This document shows positions 1 through 8,509 of a stretch of 64,000 bases of DNA, one piece after another. The translations under genes and the position numbers were made by a program. The stretch's first letter is position 1, and every line of letters begins with the position of its first letter. The notes beneath the pieces were generated by a model, which had not been told where the DNA came from, did no database searches, and was given only the letters and a program-made list of their open reading frames with translations. The stretch comes from Rhizobium bangladeshense. Lineage in GTDB: Bacteria > Pseudomonadota > Alphaproteobacteria > Rhizobiales > Rhizobiaceae. The stretch covers positions 152,287 through 216,286 of the forward strand of contig NZ_LYPL01000013.1 in NCBI RefSeq assembly GCF_001662075.1, written 5' to 3'.

Positions 1-402
1 ATAAGGAGTGTCGAGGGCGAGCGGGTTGATGCGATCGTAGCCTTCGATATTCTCGGCGGAGAATTTGACCCAGAGGCCGGCATCGATGCCGCCGGACGGC
101 AGACGCGGATCGAATTGCTCGAAGAGGTCGGCCTGCGGATCGGTCTTCGTCTTCAGCGCCGCGAGCGCGCGGTCGGCGATGGCGCGCAGGCCGTTATTGT
201 CGCCGGCGTCAGTCACTTTCAGGGCGACGTCAGGGTACGCCTTTTGAAAGGCGGGGCGGATGATGTTGTTCCAGAGGTCGACGATATTGGCATCCGAGCC
301 GCTGTAGAGGTCGATCGTGCCGGCCGCGGCCGATGCGAAACGCGGAAGAGCCAGAAGACCGGCCGCGGCCGAGGATGTGATCAGAAATTCACGTCTATTC
401 AT
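1..402 (-). CDS. ABC transporter substrate-binding protein, N-terminal part (runs off the window)
   Basis: The first 134 codons of a periplasmic solute-binding protein are visible; the gene continues beyond base 1. The N-terminus begins with the twin-arginine motif RREFL, followed by a hydrophobic stretch and an Ala-X-Ala-like cleavage region near residue 28, so Tat export is plausible. The mature part starts with a beta-strand and a YSGSDA segment, as in iron(III)- or polyamine-type binding proteins of extracellular solute-binding family 1. A purine-rich GGAG lies just upstream of the ATG. The substrate cannot be named because the binding cleft and neighbouring transporter genes are outside the window. 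Confidence 0.75.
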   Translation of the reverse strand, partial: MNRREFLITSSAAAGLLALPRFASAAAGTIDLYSGSDANIVDLWNNIIRPAFQKAYPDVALKVTDAGDNNGLRAIADRALAALKTKTDPQADLFEQFDPRLPSGGIDAGLWVKFSAENIEGYDRINPLALDTPY

Positions 403-591
403 AACCCATCTCCATCAGGTGTCGAGGCTTTGCCTCCGCGGGATTGTCCAAGGCTTTGCTAACGCCGGCAGGTAACATCGACATGACAGGAGCGGGCATG
501 TTTGTAGAGAAATTGCACAGCTGTGCTTGTTTCTGTCTTATGGAAATCGGCGGCGCGAGACACTATCTCTGGGCAAACAAGGAGACACCCA

Positions 592-1101
592 ATGACCGAA
601 GAACGTGCAGTGCTCGCCGGCGGCTGCTTCTGGGGCATGCAGGACCTCATCCGCCGCTATAAGGGCGTGATTTCGACCCGTGTCGGCTATACCGGCGGCG
701 ACGTGCCGAATGCCACCTACCGCAACCACGGAACCCATGCCGAGGCCATCGAAATCATCTTCGACCCCGCCAAGATCAGCTATCGGGACATTCTCGAATT
801 CTTCTTCCAGATCCATGACCCCAGCACGCGCAACCGGCAGGGCAACGACGTCGGCACGAGCTATCGTTCGGCGATCTTCTATACCAGCCCCGAGCAGGAG
901 CAGGTCGCCAGGGATACGATCGCCGATGTCGACGCATCCGGGCTGTGGCCCGGCAAGGTCGTCACCGAAGTCGTGCCGGCCAGCGATTTCTGGGAGGCCG
1001 AGCCCGAGCATCAGGACTATCTGGAGCGCATCCCGAACGGCTATACCTGCCATTTCGTCCGACCCGGCTGGAAGCTGCCGGCCCGCCAGAAGATCGCCTG
1101 A
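592..1101 (+). CDS. msrA: peptide-methionine (S)-S-oxide reductase MsrA
   Basis: This enzyme reduces the S-epimer of methionine sulfoxide in oxidised proteins, using thioredoxin. The 169-residue product has the family hallmark GGCFWG at residues 10-15 with the nucleophilic Cys12, followed by the GYTGG segment and the NHGTHAEA region that shape the active site. A further Cys near residue 153 could serve as resolving cysteine. The start at 592 is chosen because AAGGAGAC sits 8 bases upstream and the protein then begins directly before the catalytic motif; an in-frame extension to 523 adds residues unlike the family. It appears monocistronic, convergent with the LysR gene. Confidence 0.96.
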   Translation: MTEERAVLAGGCFWGMQDLIRRYKGVISTRVGYTGGDVPNATYRNHGTHAEAIEIIFDPAKISYRDILEFFFQIHDPSTRNRQGNDVGTSYRSAIFYTSPEQEQVARDTIADVDASGLWPGKVVTEVVPASDFWEAEPEHQDYLERIPNGYTCHFVRPGWKLPARQKIA

Positions 1102-1144
1102 AGCCACGCGTGCCGGCGCCACAGCCGGCATGTGATGCAGGCAA

Positions 1145-2017
1145 TCAGGGTCCCATCGCCGCACGGCTGGTTTCCAGAAGTGCGGCGACAAGATTAGCGC
1201 GCGGCGAAGCGCATGCCGCGACGATGCCGACTGTCCGTACGGCAGAGGCACGGGGAAGGGGCAGCTTGACGATATCGAGCCCGGCCGGCCACGGCGGCGC
1301 CCAATCCGGCACGATCGAGATCCCAAGACCGCGATTGACCATCACCGCGATCGCCTCCAGTGCGTCGAGCTCATAACGCTCGACCGGACGGATGCCGATC
1401 TCGCGCAGATATTCGTCGGCGATGTGGCCGCCCCACTGGTTGCGGTCGTAGCGGATGAACGGCATCGTCTTTAGGAGCTCGAGCGGATCCGCGCCCGCGC
1501 AGTCTCGCGGCGCGATCAGCACCAAAGGTTCCCGGCGTAGCGTGTTGAAGGTCAGCGTCTTCTGCATTGGAAATCGCGGTTCGATGATGAGGGCTGCATC
1601 GAGCATGCCGTTCAGAACCTCGGTATAGAGATCCATCGAAGCGCCCGGTTTGATGAAGATCTCGATCAGCGGATACTCCTCGGCGAGGCGGTGGAGAATG
1701 TCGGGAACAATGCCCGTCAGCGCCGTGTTGATCGCGCCGATCCGCATCTCGCCCGAAATTGTCACGGTGCCGGCCATCGCCTTCAGGTCGCGTGTATCGC
1801 GCACCAGATCCCTGCAGCGTTCGAGAATGGCAAAACCCGCCTCCGTCGGTCGCATGACGCGGCCGGAGCGCACCAGCAGCCGCACCCCAAGCTCGGCCTC
1901 CAGGGCGCGGATGCGCTGGGCAACTGCGGCCGGCGTGAGGTTCAGCCGCTGGGCCGCCTCCGCCAGCGAGTGCCGCTCGGCGACCACGATGAAGGTTTCG
2001 AGAAAACGTGTGTCCAT
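1145..2017 (-). CDS. LysR-family transcriptional regulator
   Basis: A typical 290-residue LysR regulator. An N-terminal winged helix-turn-helix (about residues 1-60, with the family pattern AEAAQRLNLTPAAVAQRIRA) is followed by a long linker helix and a substrate-binding domain from about residue 90. The ATG at 2017 is preferred; a TTG nine codons upstream would also be in frame. The gene is divergent from the SDR-RraA pair and probably controls it and itself, as is usual for the family. A GATAG-N5-CTATC inverted repeat lies at 2019-2033, immediately upstream of the start. The inducer is unknown. Confidence 0.92.
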   Translation of the reverse strand: MDTRFLETFIVVAERHSLAEAAQRLNLTPAAVAQRIRALEAELGVRLLVRSGRVMRPTEAGFAILERCRDLVRDTRDLKAMAGTVTISGEMRIGAINTALTGIVPDILHRLAEEYPLIEIFIKPGASMDLYTEVLNGMLDAALIIEPRFPMQKTLTFNTLRREPLVLIAPRDCAGADPLELLKTMPFIRYDRNQWGGHIADEYLREIGIRPVERYELDALEAIAVMVNRGLGISIVPDWAPPWPAGLDIVKLPLPRASAVRTVGIVAACASPRANLVAALLETSRAAMGP

Positions 2018-2114
2018 CGATAGTTTTTCTATCTCTTGAACCAAGCAAAAGCGATATTTTATTTACAGTCCGATGCTCCGAAAGATGGCACGACCATGTG
2101 AGGACACGAGCGGA

Positions 2115-2900
2115 ATGGATTTCGGCCTGAAGGACAAAACGGCCCTGGTGCTCGGCGCCGGCGGCGGACTGGGCAGCGCAATTGCCGCCGAGCTTGCGCG
2201 CGAAGGCGCCAGAATTGCCGCGGCGGATATCGACCTCTCCGCTGCCGAAAAGACCGTGGCCGCGATCACATCGGAAGGCGGCAGGGCTCTGGCGCTACAG
2301 TGGGATCTTTCCGACCTCGGCTCGATCGAGGCGCATGTCGCTGCGATCGAGCGCCAGTTCGGACCGGTCGACATCCTCGTCAACAATACAGGCGGCCCGC
2401 CGCCGACCACCGTCTCCGGCCAGGCCCCCGCGGTCTGGAGCCAGCATTTCCAGAGCATGGTGCTCTCGGTCATATCAATCACCGATCGCGTGCTGCCTGA
2501 GATGCGGGCGCGCAAATGGGGCCGCATCGTCACCTCGACCTCATCGGGCGTGGTCGCGCCGATCCCCAATCTCGGCATTTCGAACGCGTTGCGCCTGTCG
2601 CTGGTGGGCTGGTCGAAAACGCTGGCGCGCGAGGTCGGGCGCGACGGGATCACCGTCAACATCGTCCTGCCGGGCCGCATTGCCACCGGCCGCATCACCT
2701 TCCTCGACGAACAGAAGGCCAAGCGTGAAAACCGCCCCATCGATGACGTCGTCGCCGAAAGCACCGGCAGCATCCCGCTCGGCCGTTATGGCCGGCCGGA
2801 GGAATATGGCAATGTCGTCACCTTCCTGGCGAGCGAAGCTGCCTCCTATCTCACCGGCTCGGTGATCCGCGTCGATGGCGGCATGATCCAGAGCATCTGA
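2115..2900 (+). CDS. SDR-family oxidoreductase with altered catalytic residues
   Basis: A 261-residue short-chain dehydrogenase/reductase with a Rossmann fold. GAGGGLGS at residues 14-21 is the cofactor loop and NNTGG at 90-94 replaces the usual NNAG. In the active-site helix the canonical Tyr-X3-Lys aligns with Ser156 and Arg160 (SNALR), while the preceding Ser-rich strand (STSSG) is kept. The same SNxxR-type replacement occurs in a known SDR subfamily, so this is likely natural rather than an error, but the chemistry is uncertain. The start at 2115 has a purine-rich region upstream. The RraA-like gene follows after 30 bases, suggesting co-transcription. Confidence 0.9.
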   Translation: MDFGLKDKTALVLGAGGGLGSAIAAELAREGARIAAADIDLSAAEKTVAAITSEGGRALALQWDLSDLGSIEAHVAAIERQFGPVDILVNNTGGPPPTTVSGQAPAVWSQHFQSMVLSVISITDRVLPEMRARKWGRIVTSTSSGVVAPIPNLGISNALRLSLVGWSKTLAREVGRDGITVNIVLPGRIATGRITFLDEQKAKRENRPIDDVVAESTGSIPLGRYGRPEEYGNVVTFLASEAASYLTGSVIRVDGGMIQSI

Positions 2901-2930
2901 CAGAAACAACCGGATTGGACCGAAGAACCG

Positions 2931-3629
2931 ATGGCCCTTACTTCTGAAGCGATAGCAACCCTCAAGACCGTCTCGACGGCGACACTGACGACCGTTCTCC
3001 TGAAGAAGGGGCTGCGGAATGTCTGGATCCGCGGCGCCGTTCCCTTAAAGCCCGGCCAGCCGCGCATCGTCGGCCCCGCCTTCACGCTGCGCTTCGTGCC
3101 TGCCCGCGAAGATCTGGCGACGCCGGCATCCTGGGCTTCGCCGATCTCGACGCGCGCCGCGATCGAGGCGATGCCGGAAGGCTGCGTTGCCGTCGTCGAT
3201 GCGATGGGCGTGACCGATGCCGGCATATTCGGCGATATCCTCTGCGCCCGCATGCAGAAGCGGGGCGTCGCCGCCCTCGTCACCGACGGCGTCGTGCGCG
3301 ACCTTCCCGGCGTGCTCGACACCAATCTTCCGGTCTGGTGCCGCGGCGTTTCCGCGCCGCCCTCGGTGGCCGGCCTCACCTTCGTCGCCTGGCAGCAGCC
3401 GATCGGCTGCGGCGGCGTGGCGGTCTTTCCTGACGACATCATCGTCGTCGACCAGGACGGCGCCGTGCTGATCCCGGCCGATCTGCTCGACGCGGTGCTT
3501 GCCGAAGCGCCGGAACAGGAGCGCATGGAGGCCTGGATCATGACCAGGATCGAGGACGGCGTGCCGCTGCCCGGCCTCTACCCGATGAACGCCGAAACCA
3601 AGGCGCTCTACGAGGCCTCGAAGGAATAA
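2931..3629 (+). CDS. RraA-family protein (HMG/CHA aldolase or oxaloacetate decarboxylase type)
   Basis: A 232-residue member of the RraA/4-hydroxy-4-methyl-2-oxoglutarate aldolase superfamily. The GD of the substrate loop (GIFGDIL) and the metal-site pattern DGVVRD are present in the expected order near residues 100-125. Enzymatic members cleave alpha-keto acids with a divalent metal; others bind RNase E, but that role belongs to proteobacterial RraA of a slightly different length. Its position behind an SDR and opposite a LysR regulator argues for a catabolic aldolase or decarboxylase acting on a product of the SDR. The exact substrate is not readable. Confidence 0.88.
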   Translation: MALTSEAIATLKTVSTATLTTVLLKKGLRNVWIRGAVPLKPGQPRIVGPAFTLRFVPAREDLATPASWASPISTRAAIEAMPEGCVAVVDAMGVTDAGIFGDILCARMQKRGVAALVTDGVVRDLPGVLDTNLPVWCRGVSAPPSVAGLTFVAWQQPIGCGGVAVFPDDIIVVDQDGAVLIPADLLDAVLAEAPEQERMEAWIMTRIEDGVPLPGLYPMNAETKALYEASKE

Positions 3630-3654
3630 GCTCCAGGCCAAGGCGGATTGAAGA

Positions 3655-3682
3655 GGGTCGCGGCTTGCGGCCCTTTTGTTTT
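3655..3682 (+). terminator. rho-independent terminator after the SDR-RraA pair
   Basis: GGGTCGC and GCGGCCC form a 7-bp stem (one G-T pair) around a GGCTT loop, followed by TTTTGTTTT. It lies between the convergent RraA-like and amidohydrolase genes. Confidence 0.7.
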
Positions 3683-4970
3683 AATAGTGAGGTGCGTAAT
3701 CCAGGCCGCCGTCGATCCGTGCCGGGCGCCCGTCCAGGAAAAGCTCGCCGATGCGCGGCGCCGAGCGGGCGATGACCCTGCCGCGGCGGATGACCGCCAG
3801 CCGGTTCGGCTTCAGCCGCAGCGCTTCCAGCGTGTCGCGCGCCTGGAGAATGATGAGGTCGGCGTTGCATCCCTTTTCCAGGCCGTAACCTGAAACCCCC
3901 ATCGTCTTCGCCGAATTGACGGTCAGGGCGTCGAAGGTCCTCTTCTTGTCGTCAATGCCGGCCATTTGGGCGACATGGATTGCCATGTGGCCGACCTCCA
4001 GCATGTCGCCGGACCCCATCGAATACCACGGATCCATGACGCAATCGTGCCCGAAGGAGACATTCAGTCCGGCATCCATCAGCTCGCGGACGCGGGTCAT
4101 GCCGCGGCGTTTCGGATAGGTGTCGTGCCGGGCCTGCAGCATGATGTTGATCAGCGGATTGGGGATCACGTTGATCTCCGCCTCCGCCATCAGCGGGATG
4201 AGCTTGGAAACATAATAATTGTCCATCGAATGCATCGAGGTCAGATGCGAGCCGGCGACACGCCCCTGCAGGCCGAAGCGGATGGTTTGCGCGGCCAGCG
4301 TCTCGATATGGCGCGAGAGCGGATCATCGGTTTCATCGCAATGCATGTCGACTGGCAGGCCGCGCTCGGCGGCGATGCGGCAGAGCGCCTCCACCGACTC
4401 CGTGCCGTCGCCCATCGTCCGTTCGAAGTGAGGAATGCCGCCGACGATATCGACGCCCATGTCGAGCGCGCGGTTGAGCGCGTCGATCGCCCCCGGCGAG
4501 CGGTAATAGCCGTCCTGGGGAAAGGCGACCAATTGCAGATCGATATAGGGCGCGACCCTTTCGCGCACCTCTATCATCGCCTCGACGGTCACCAGTCTGG
4601 GATCACTGGTATCGACATGGCTGCGGATGAAGAGCAGGCCCTGCGTCACCGCCAGATCGCAATAGCGCAGCGCGCGGTCGACCAATTCCTCCTTCGTCAC
4701 GATCGGGCGTAGTTCCCCCCAGAGCGCGATGCCCTCCAGCAGCGTACCTGACACGTTCATCCGCGGCAGCCCGAGCGATAGCGTGGCGTCCATATGAAAG
4801 TGCGGATCGACGAAAGGCGGGCTGACCAGCCTGCCGGTTGCGTCGATTTCCTCTGGCGCCTGCGCCTGCAGATTGCGCTCGACGGCAATGATCCTGTCGC
4901 CCTCAATGCCGATGTCGATGCCGGTTCGGCCATCAGGGAGATTTGCGTTTCTGACGATCAGATCAAACAT
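3681..4970 (-). CDS. amidohydrolase, cytosine-deaminase-like
   Basis: A 429-residue metal-dependent hydrolase of the cytosine deaminase/CodA-like amidohydrolase branch. It shows the metal motif HFHMDA (His57, His59), HCDETDD in the middle, and the late GHD aspartate. The family deaminates or hydrolyses cyclic amidines and amides such as cytosine, creatinine-like and triazine-like compounds. The start at 4970 has GAGG five bases upstream; a GTG at 5000 overlaps the upstream stop but has no better ribosome site. It is the last gene of the BMP-type transporter operon, so it probably acts on the imported compound. The specific substrate is inferred only by class. Confidence 0.9.
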   Translation of the reverse strand: MFDLIVRNANLPDGRTGIDIGIEGDRIIAVERNLQAQAPEEIDATGRLVSPPFVDPHFHMDATLSLGLPRMNVSGTLLEGIALWGELRPIVTKEELVDRALRYCDLAVTQGLLFIRSHVDTSDPRLVTVEAMIEVRERVAPYIDLQLVAFPQDGYYRSPGAIDALNRALDMGVDIVGGIPHFERTMGDGTESVEALCRIAAERGLPVDMHCDETDDPLSRHIETLAAQTIRFGLQGRVAGSHLTSMHSMDNYYVSKLIPLMAEAEINVIPNPLINIMLQARHDTYPKRRGMTRVRELMDAGLNVSFGHDCVMDPWYSMGSGDMLEVGHMAIHVAQMAGIDDKKRTFDALTVNSAKTMGVSGYGLEKGCNADLIILQARDTLEALRLKPNRLAVIRRGRVIARSAPRIGELFLDGRPARIDGGLDYAPHY

Positions 4971-4996
4971 CGGAACCTCGTTTGGAAAAGGCGGCT

Positions 4997-5941
4997 TCAC
5001 CGCTCACCGCGACGATAGGGCTGCATCAGCGCCTGCGGGACGCGGGCGCGGCGGGCCATGATGGCGAGAGCCGCAATGGAAAGGATATAGGGCGTCATCA
5101 GGAAGAGCTGATAGGGTACAAGTCCGCTTAACGCAGTTTGCAGCCGAAGCTGAAAGGCATCGAAGAAGGCGAAGAGCAGGGCCCCGAACAGCGCGCGGCC
5201 CGGCCGCCAGGAGGCGAACACGACAAGCGCAATGCAGATCCAGCCGCGCCCCTGCACCATGGTCGGGAAGAAGCTATTGAACGCCGACAATGTCAGGAAG
5301 GCGCCGCCCATTCCCATCAGCGCGCTGCCGATGATGACTGCACCATATCGCACCTTCATCGGATTGACGCCCTGGGCTTCCGCCGCATGCGGATTTTCAC
5401 CGGTCATGCGGATCGCGAGCCCTACAGGAGTTCGGAAGATGATGTAGGCCATCAGTAGAGCAATCACGATCGCAAGATAGGTCGGCGCCGTCTGCGTAAA
5501 GAAGGCCGGACCGATGAAAGGCAGCGTCGAGAGATCGGGGATGGCGATCGGCTGGAACGGCACAATGGTGGGGGGCGTATTGGCAAGCGGCACGATCAGC
5601 CGGAAGACATAATAGCTGAAGCTGGAGGCAAAGAGCGTGACGCCGAGACCGGAGACATGCTGGGAGAGCCCGAGCGTCACCGTCAGCGACGCGTGCAGCA
5701 GGCCGAAGAAGCCGCCGGCAACCGCGGCAATCAGCAGGCCGGTCCAGAGATCGGCACCATGGTAGACGGAAAGCCAGCCGATCATCGCGCCAAAGGTCAT
5801 GATGCCTTCGATGCCGAGGTTGAGCACGCCGGCTCGTTCGCAGAGCAGGGCTCCGAGCGTGCCGAAAATCAGCGGCGTGGCGATGCGCAGGATTGCCGCC
5901 CAGAGCCCGGCGGAGGCGATGATATCGAACAACTGCGTCAT
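4997..5941 (-). CDS. ABC transporter permease, BMP/nucleoside type
   Basis: An integral-membrane permease of 314 residues with about eight hydrophobic helices. It matches the branched-chain-like permease fold used with BMP-family binding proteins: the N-terminal GALLCERAGVLNLGIEG block is diagnostic of the second permease of nucleoside/BMP importers. It overlaps the upstream permease gene by ATGA, so the two are translationally coupled and should form the heterodimeric channel. It works with the ATPase at 6977 and the binding protein at 9927. Confidence 0.93.
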   Translation of the reverse strand: MTQLFDIIASAGLWAAILRIATPLIFGTLGALLCERAGVLNLGIEGIMTFGAMIGWLSVYHGADLWTGLLIAAVAGGFFGLLHASLTVTLGLSQHVSGLGVTLFASSFSYYVFRLIVPLANTPPTIVPFQPIAIPDLSTLPFIGPAFFTQTAPTYLAIVIALLMAYIIFRTPVGLAIRMTGENPHAAEAQGVNPMKVRYGAVIIGSALMGMGGAFLTLSAFNSFFPTMVQGRGWICIALVVFASWRPGRALFGALLFAFFDAFQLRLQTALSGLVPYQLFLMTPYILSIAALAIMARRARVPQALMQPYRRGER

Positions 5942-6987
5942 CGCCTTATCCTGTATTGGGTGAAGAACAATGCGATCAGCATCGTCAGGAGCGACAGCGC
6001 CACCGTGACGTCGGCAATATAGGTCGGGATGCCGAGACCCCGGCTCATGCCGTCGGCGCCGACGAACATCGTGGCCGTGAAAATGGCGGCGAAGACGACG
6101 CCGAGCGGATTGAGGTTGGCAAGCATCGCCACCACGATGCCGGCGTAGCCGAAGCCGGGCGACAGGTCGGTCGTCACGTAACCCTTGACGCCCATCACTT
6201 CGATTGCTCCCGCAAGCCCTGCAAGCCCACCGGAGAGACAGGCAACCTTCACCAGTGTTCTTCCGAGCGGCACACCAGCAAAAACGGCACCGGCGGGATT
6301 GAGGCCCGCGGCGCGCGACTGCATGCCGAACACCGTGCGGGACTGGACGAAGTGGACGAGGACCGCCAGGGCGATCGCGATCGCCAAACCGATATGCAGG
6401 CGCGAACGGGCGATCAGCTTCGGCAGCATGGCATGATCGCTGACGGATTGCGACTGCGGCCAGCCGAAGGCGAGCGGATCCTTGAGGACGCCATCGATCA
6501 GCATCGAGACGAAAAGCACGGCGATGAAATTCATAAGCAGGCTGGTGACGACCTCATCGACGGAAAAGCGCAGTCTCAGCCACAGCGGGAGCAAAATCAG
6601 CACCATGCCGGCGATCGCACCAATCAGCAGCAGGAGTGGAATCAGAATGGGTGCCGGAAGAGCGCCGAGCAGTTTCGAGCTTGCCGCCGCAACGGCGATG
6701 GCGCCGAGATAGAACTGGCCCTCGGCGCCAATATTCCACAGCCGCGCGCGGAAGGCGACGGCAGCGGCAAGTCCGGTCAGCATCAGCGGCGTTGCCCGTG
6801 TCAGCGTTTCGGTCGCCGAAAGCCGCGAGCCGAAGGCGCCGGTGAGGATGCGCCAATAGGCATCGAGAACAGGCGCGCCGGCGATCGAGATCAGGATGCC
6901 CGCCAGCGCAAGCGCCGCGATGACGGCGATAACGGGCGTGACGATCAGCAGGTAAAGCGGGCGGTGTTCGCGGCGCTCAAATCGCAT
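5938..6987 (-). CDS. ABC transporter permease, BMP/nucleoside type
   Basis: The 349-residue first permease of the same importer. A hydrophobic N-terminal helix is followed by the conserved region ATPLMLTGLAAAVAFRA and IGAEGQFYLGA, typical of the larger permease partner in nucleoside/BMP transporters. It overlaps the ATPase gene by 11 bases at its start and the next permease by 4 bases at its end, so the transporter genes are tightly coupled. Confidence 0.93.
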   Translation of the reverse strand: MRFERREHRPLYLLIVTPVIAVIAALALAGILISIAGAPVLDAYWRILTGAFGSRLSATETLTRATPLMLTGLAAAVAFRARLWNIGAEGQFYLGAIAVAAASSKLLGALPAPILIPLLLLIGAIAGMVLILLPLWLRLRFSVDEVVTSLLMNFIAVLFVSMLIDGVLKDPLAFGWPQSQSVSDHAMLPKLIARSRLHIGLAIAIALAVLVHFVQSRTVFGMQSRAAGLNPAGAVFAGVPLGRTLVKVACLSGGLAGLAGAIEVMGVKGYVTTDLSPGFGYAGIVVAMLANLNPLGVVFAAIFTATMFVGADGMSRGLGIPTYIADVTVALSLLTMLIALFFTQYRIRR

Positions 6988-8509
6988 GGCCGGCCTCGCG
7001 GGTCTCTTGCCATTCCCCGGCCATCATCAGCCCCAGCCTGCGGGCGTCGGCGCCATTGGCGTCGACGGGCGGCGACAGCCGGCCGCCGACGATCGCCTGT
7101 ATGCGGTCTGCGAGCGCGATCACCTCGTCAAGATCCTCCGAGATCAGCAGCACCGCAGTCCCCTGCCGGCGGGCTTCGAGCAGGCGCGCATGTACGGCGG
7201 CCACGGCCCCTTCATCGAGGCCGCGGGCAGGCTGGGCGGCAATCAGAATGCGCGGCCGCCGATAGAGACTGCGCCCGAGTATGAGCTTTTGCATATTGCC
7301 GCCGGAGAGCAGCCGCGTGCGGATCCCCGGGCCGCCGCCGCGAACGTCGAAGCCATCAATGATCTCGCGCGCGAAGGCCATGCCGGCCTTCCGGTTGACG
7401 AGTCCGTGGCGCGAGAAGGCCGGCGAGGCAATCCGCTCCAGCACGGCGTTTTCCCAGATCGCCATTTCCCCGATCACGCCCTCATGGCTGCGGTCCTCGG
7501 GAATGCGGCCGATGCCGGCTTCGACGACATCGGCGACGCCAAGATCGCCGATCACTTCGCCGAACAGTCTGAGGTCGCCGCCGCCGCGCGCCAGCGTGCC
7601 GGAAAGAAGATGCGCCAATGCCGCCTGGCCGTTGCCGGAAACGCCGATAATGCCGAGGATCTCGCCCTGATGCAGCCGGAAGCTGATCGATTTGAGGCGA
7701 TCGATGCCGCCGACTCGTACGGTCACGCCTGAAGCCTCGAGTGCAACGGCGCCGGGTGTCGATGGTTCGCGCACGGGCCGCATCACACGGTGCCCGACCA
7801 TCAACTCGGCGAGTTCCGCCTTGCTGGTTTCCGACGCCCGGCGCTCGGCGACCATCTTGCCTGCGCGCAGCACGACGATGCGGTCAGCCGCCGCCATCAC
7901 CTCGTCGAGCTTATGCGAGATGAAGATCAGCGACAGGCCTTGGCGGGCCATTTCCTTCAGCGTCGTGAACAGCCGCTCGGCTTCGATGTTGGTCAGTACC
8001 GCCGTCGGCTCGTCGAGGATCAGGATGCGGGCATCATTGTAGAGCGCCTTGAGGATTTCCACTCTTTGCTGCTCGCCGACCGAAAGGTCGCCGAGACGGG
8101 CATCCGGATCGACTTGCAGGCCGAAGCGCTCCGAAATCGCCATGAGTTTCTTGCGCGCCGCCGATGTTGCCGATCGCCAGGACCAAAGTCCTTCCGTGCC
8201 GGTCATGACGTTTTCGAGAACGGTCAGATTGGGCGCGAGCGAGAAATGCTGATGCACCATGCCGACTCCGGCGCGGATCGCCGCGCGCGGCTTGCCCTGC
8301 GGCAACTCGGCGCCGTCGATCAGAATTCGGCCGGCATCAGGCACGTAGTGGCCGAAAAGGATGCTCATCAGCGTGGTCTTGCCCGCGCCGTTCTCGCCGA
8401 GCAGAGCGACGACCTCGCCTTTGGCCAGCGTCATGGAAATATCGTCATTGGCAAGATTGGCGCCGAAACGTTTGCTGACACCGACAATTTCGAGAACAGG
8501 CTCGGTCAT
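6977..8509 (-). CDS. ABC transporter ATP-binding protein with two nucleotide-binding domains
   Basis: A 510-residue tandem ATPase. The N-terminal domain has Walker A GENGAGKT at residues 38-45, signature LSVGEQQ and Walker B ILILDEPTAVL. The C-terminal domain has a degenerate P-loop (GVSGNGQAA) and signature LSGGNMQK, the usual asymmetry in the YufO/RbsA group. The ATG at 8509 overlaps the amidase stop (ATGA); an upstream in-frame GTG would add residues absent from the family. It powers the two permeases encoded downstream. Confidence 0.95.
   Translation of the reverse strand: MTEPVLEIVGVSKRFGANLANDDISMTLAKGEVVALLGENGAGKTTLMSILFGHYVPDAGRILIDGAELPQGKPRAAIRAGVGMVHQHFSLAPNLTVLENVMTGTEGLWSWRSATSAARKKLMAISERFGLQVDPDARLGDLSVGEQQRVEILKALYNDARILILDEPTAVLTNIEAERLFTTLKEMARQGLSLIFISHKLDEVMAAADRIVVLRAGKMVAERRASETSKAELAELMVGHRVMRPVREPSTPGAVALEASGVTVRVGGIDRLKSISFRLHQGEILGIIGVSGNGQAALAHLLSGTLARGGGDLRLFGEVIGDLGVADVVEAGIGRIPEDRSHEGVIGEMAIWENAVLERIASPAFSRHGLVNRKAGMAFAREIIDGFDVRGGGPGIRTRLLSGGNMQKLILGRSLYRRPRILIAAQPARGLDEGAVAAVHARLLEARRQGTAVLLISEDLDEVIALADRIQAIVGGRLSPPVDANGADARRLGLMMAGEWQETREAGHAI

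Noticed and set aside
5956..7284. A 442-codon plus-strand frame rich in Gln, Arg and His
   Set aside because: Composition typical of the reverse complement of membrane-protein genes; it overlaps permease and ATPase genes completely.
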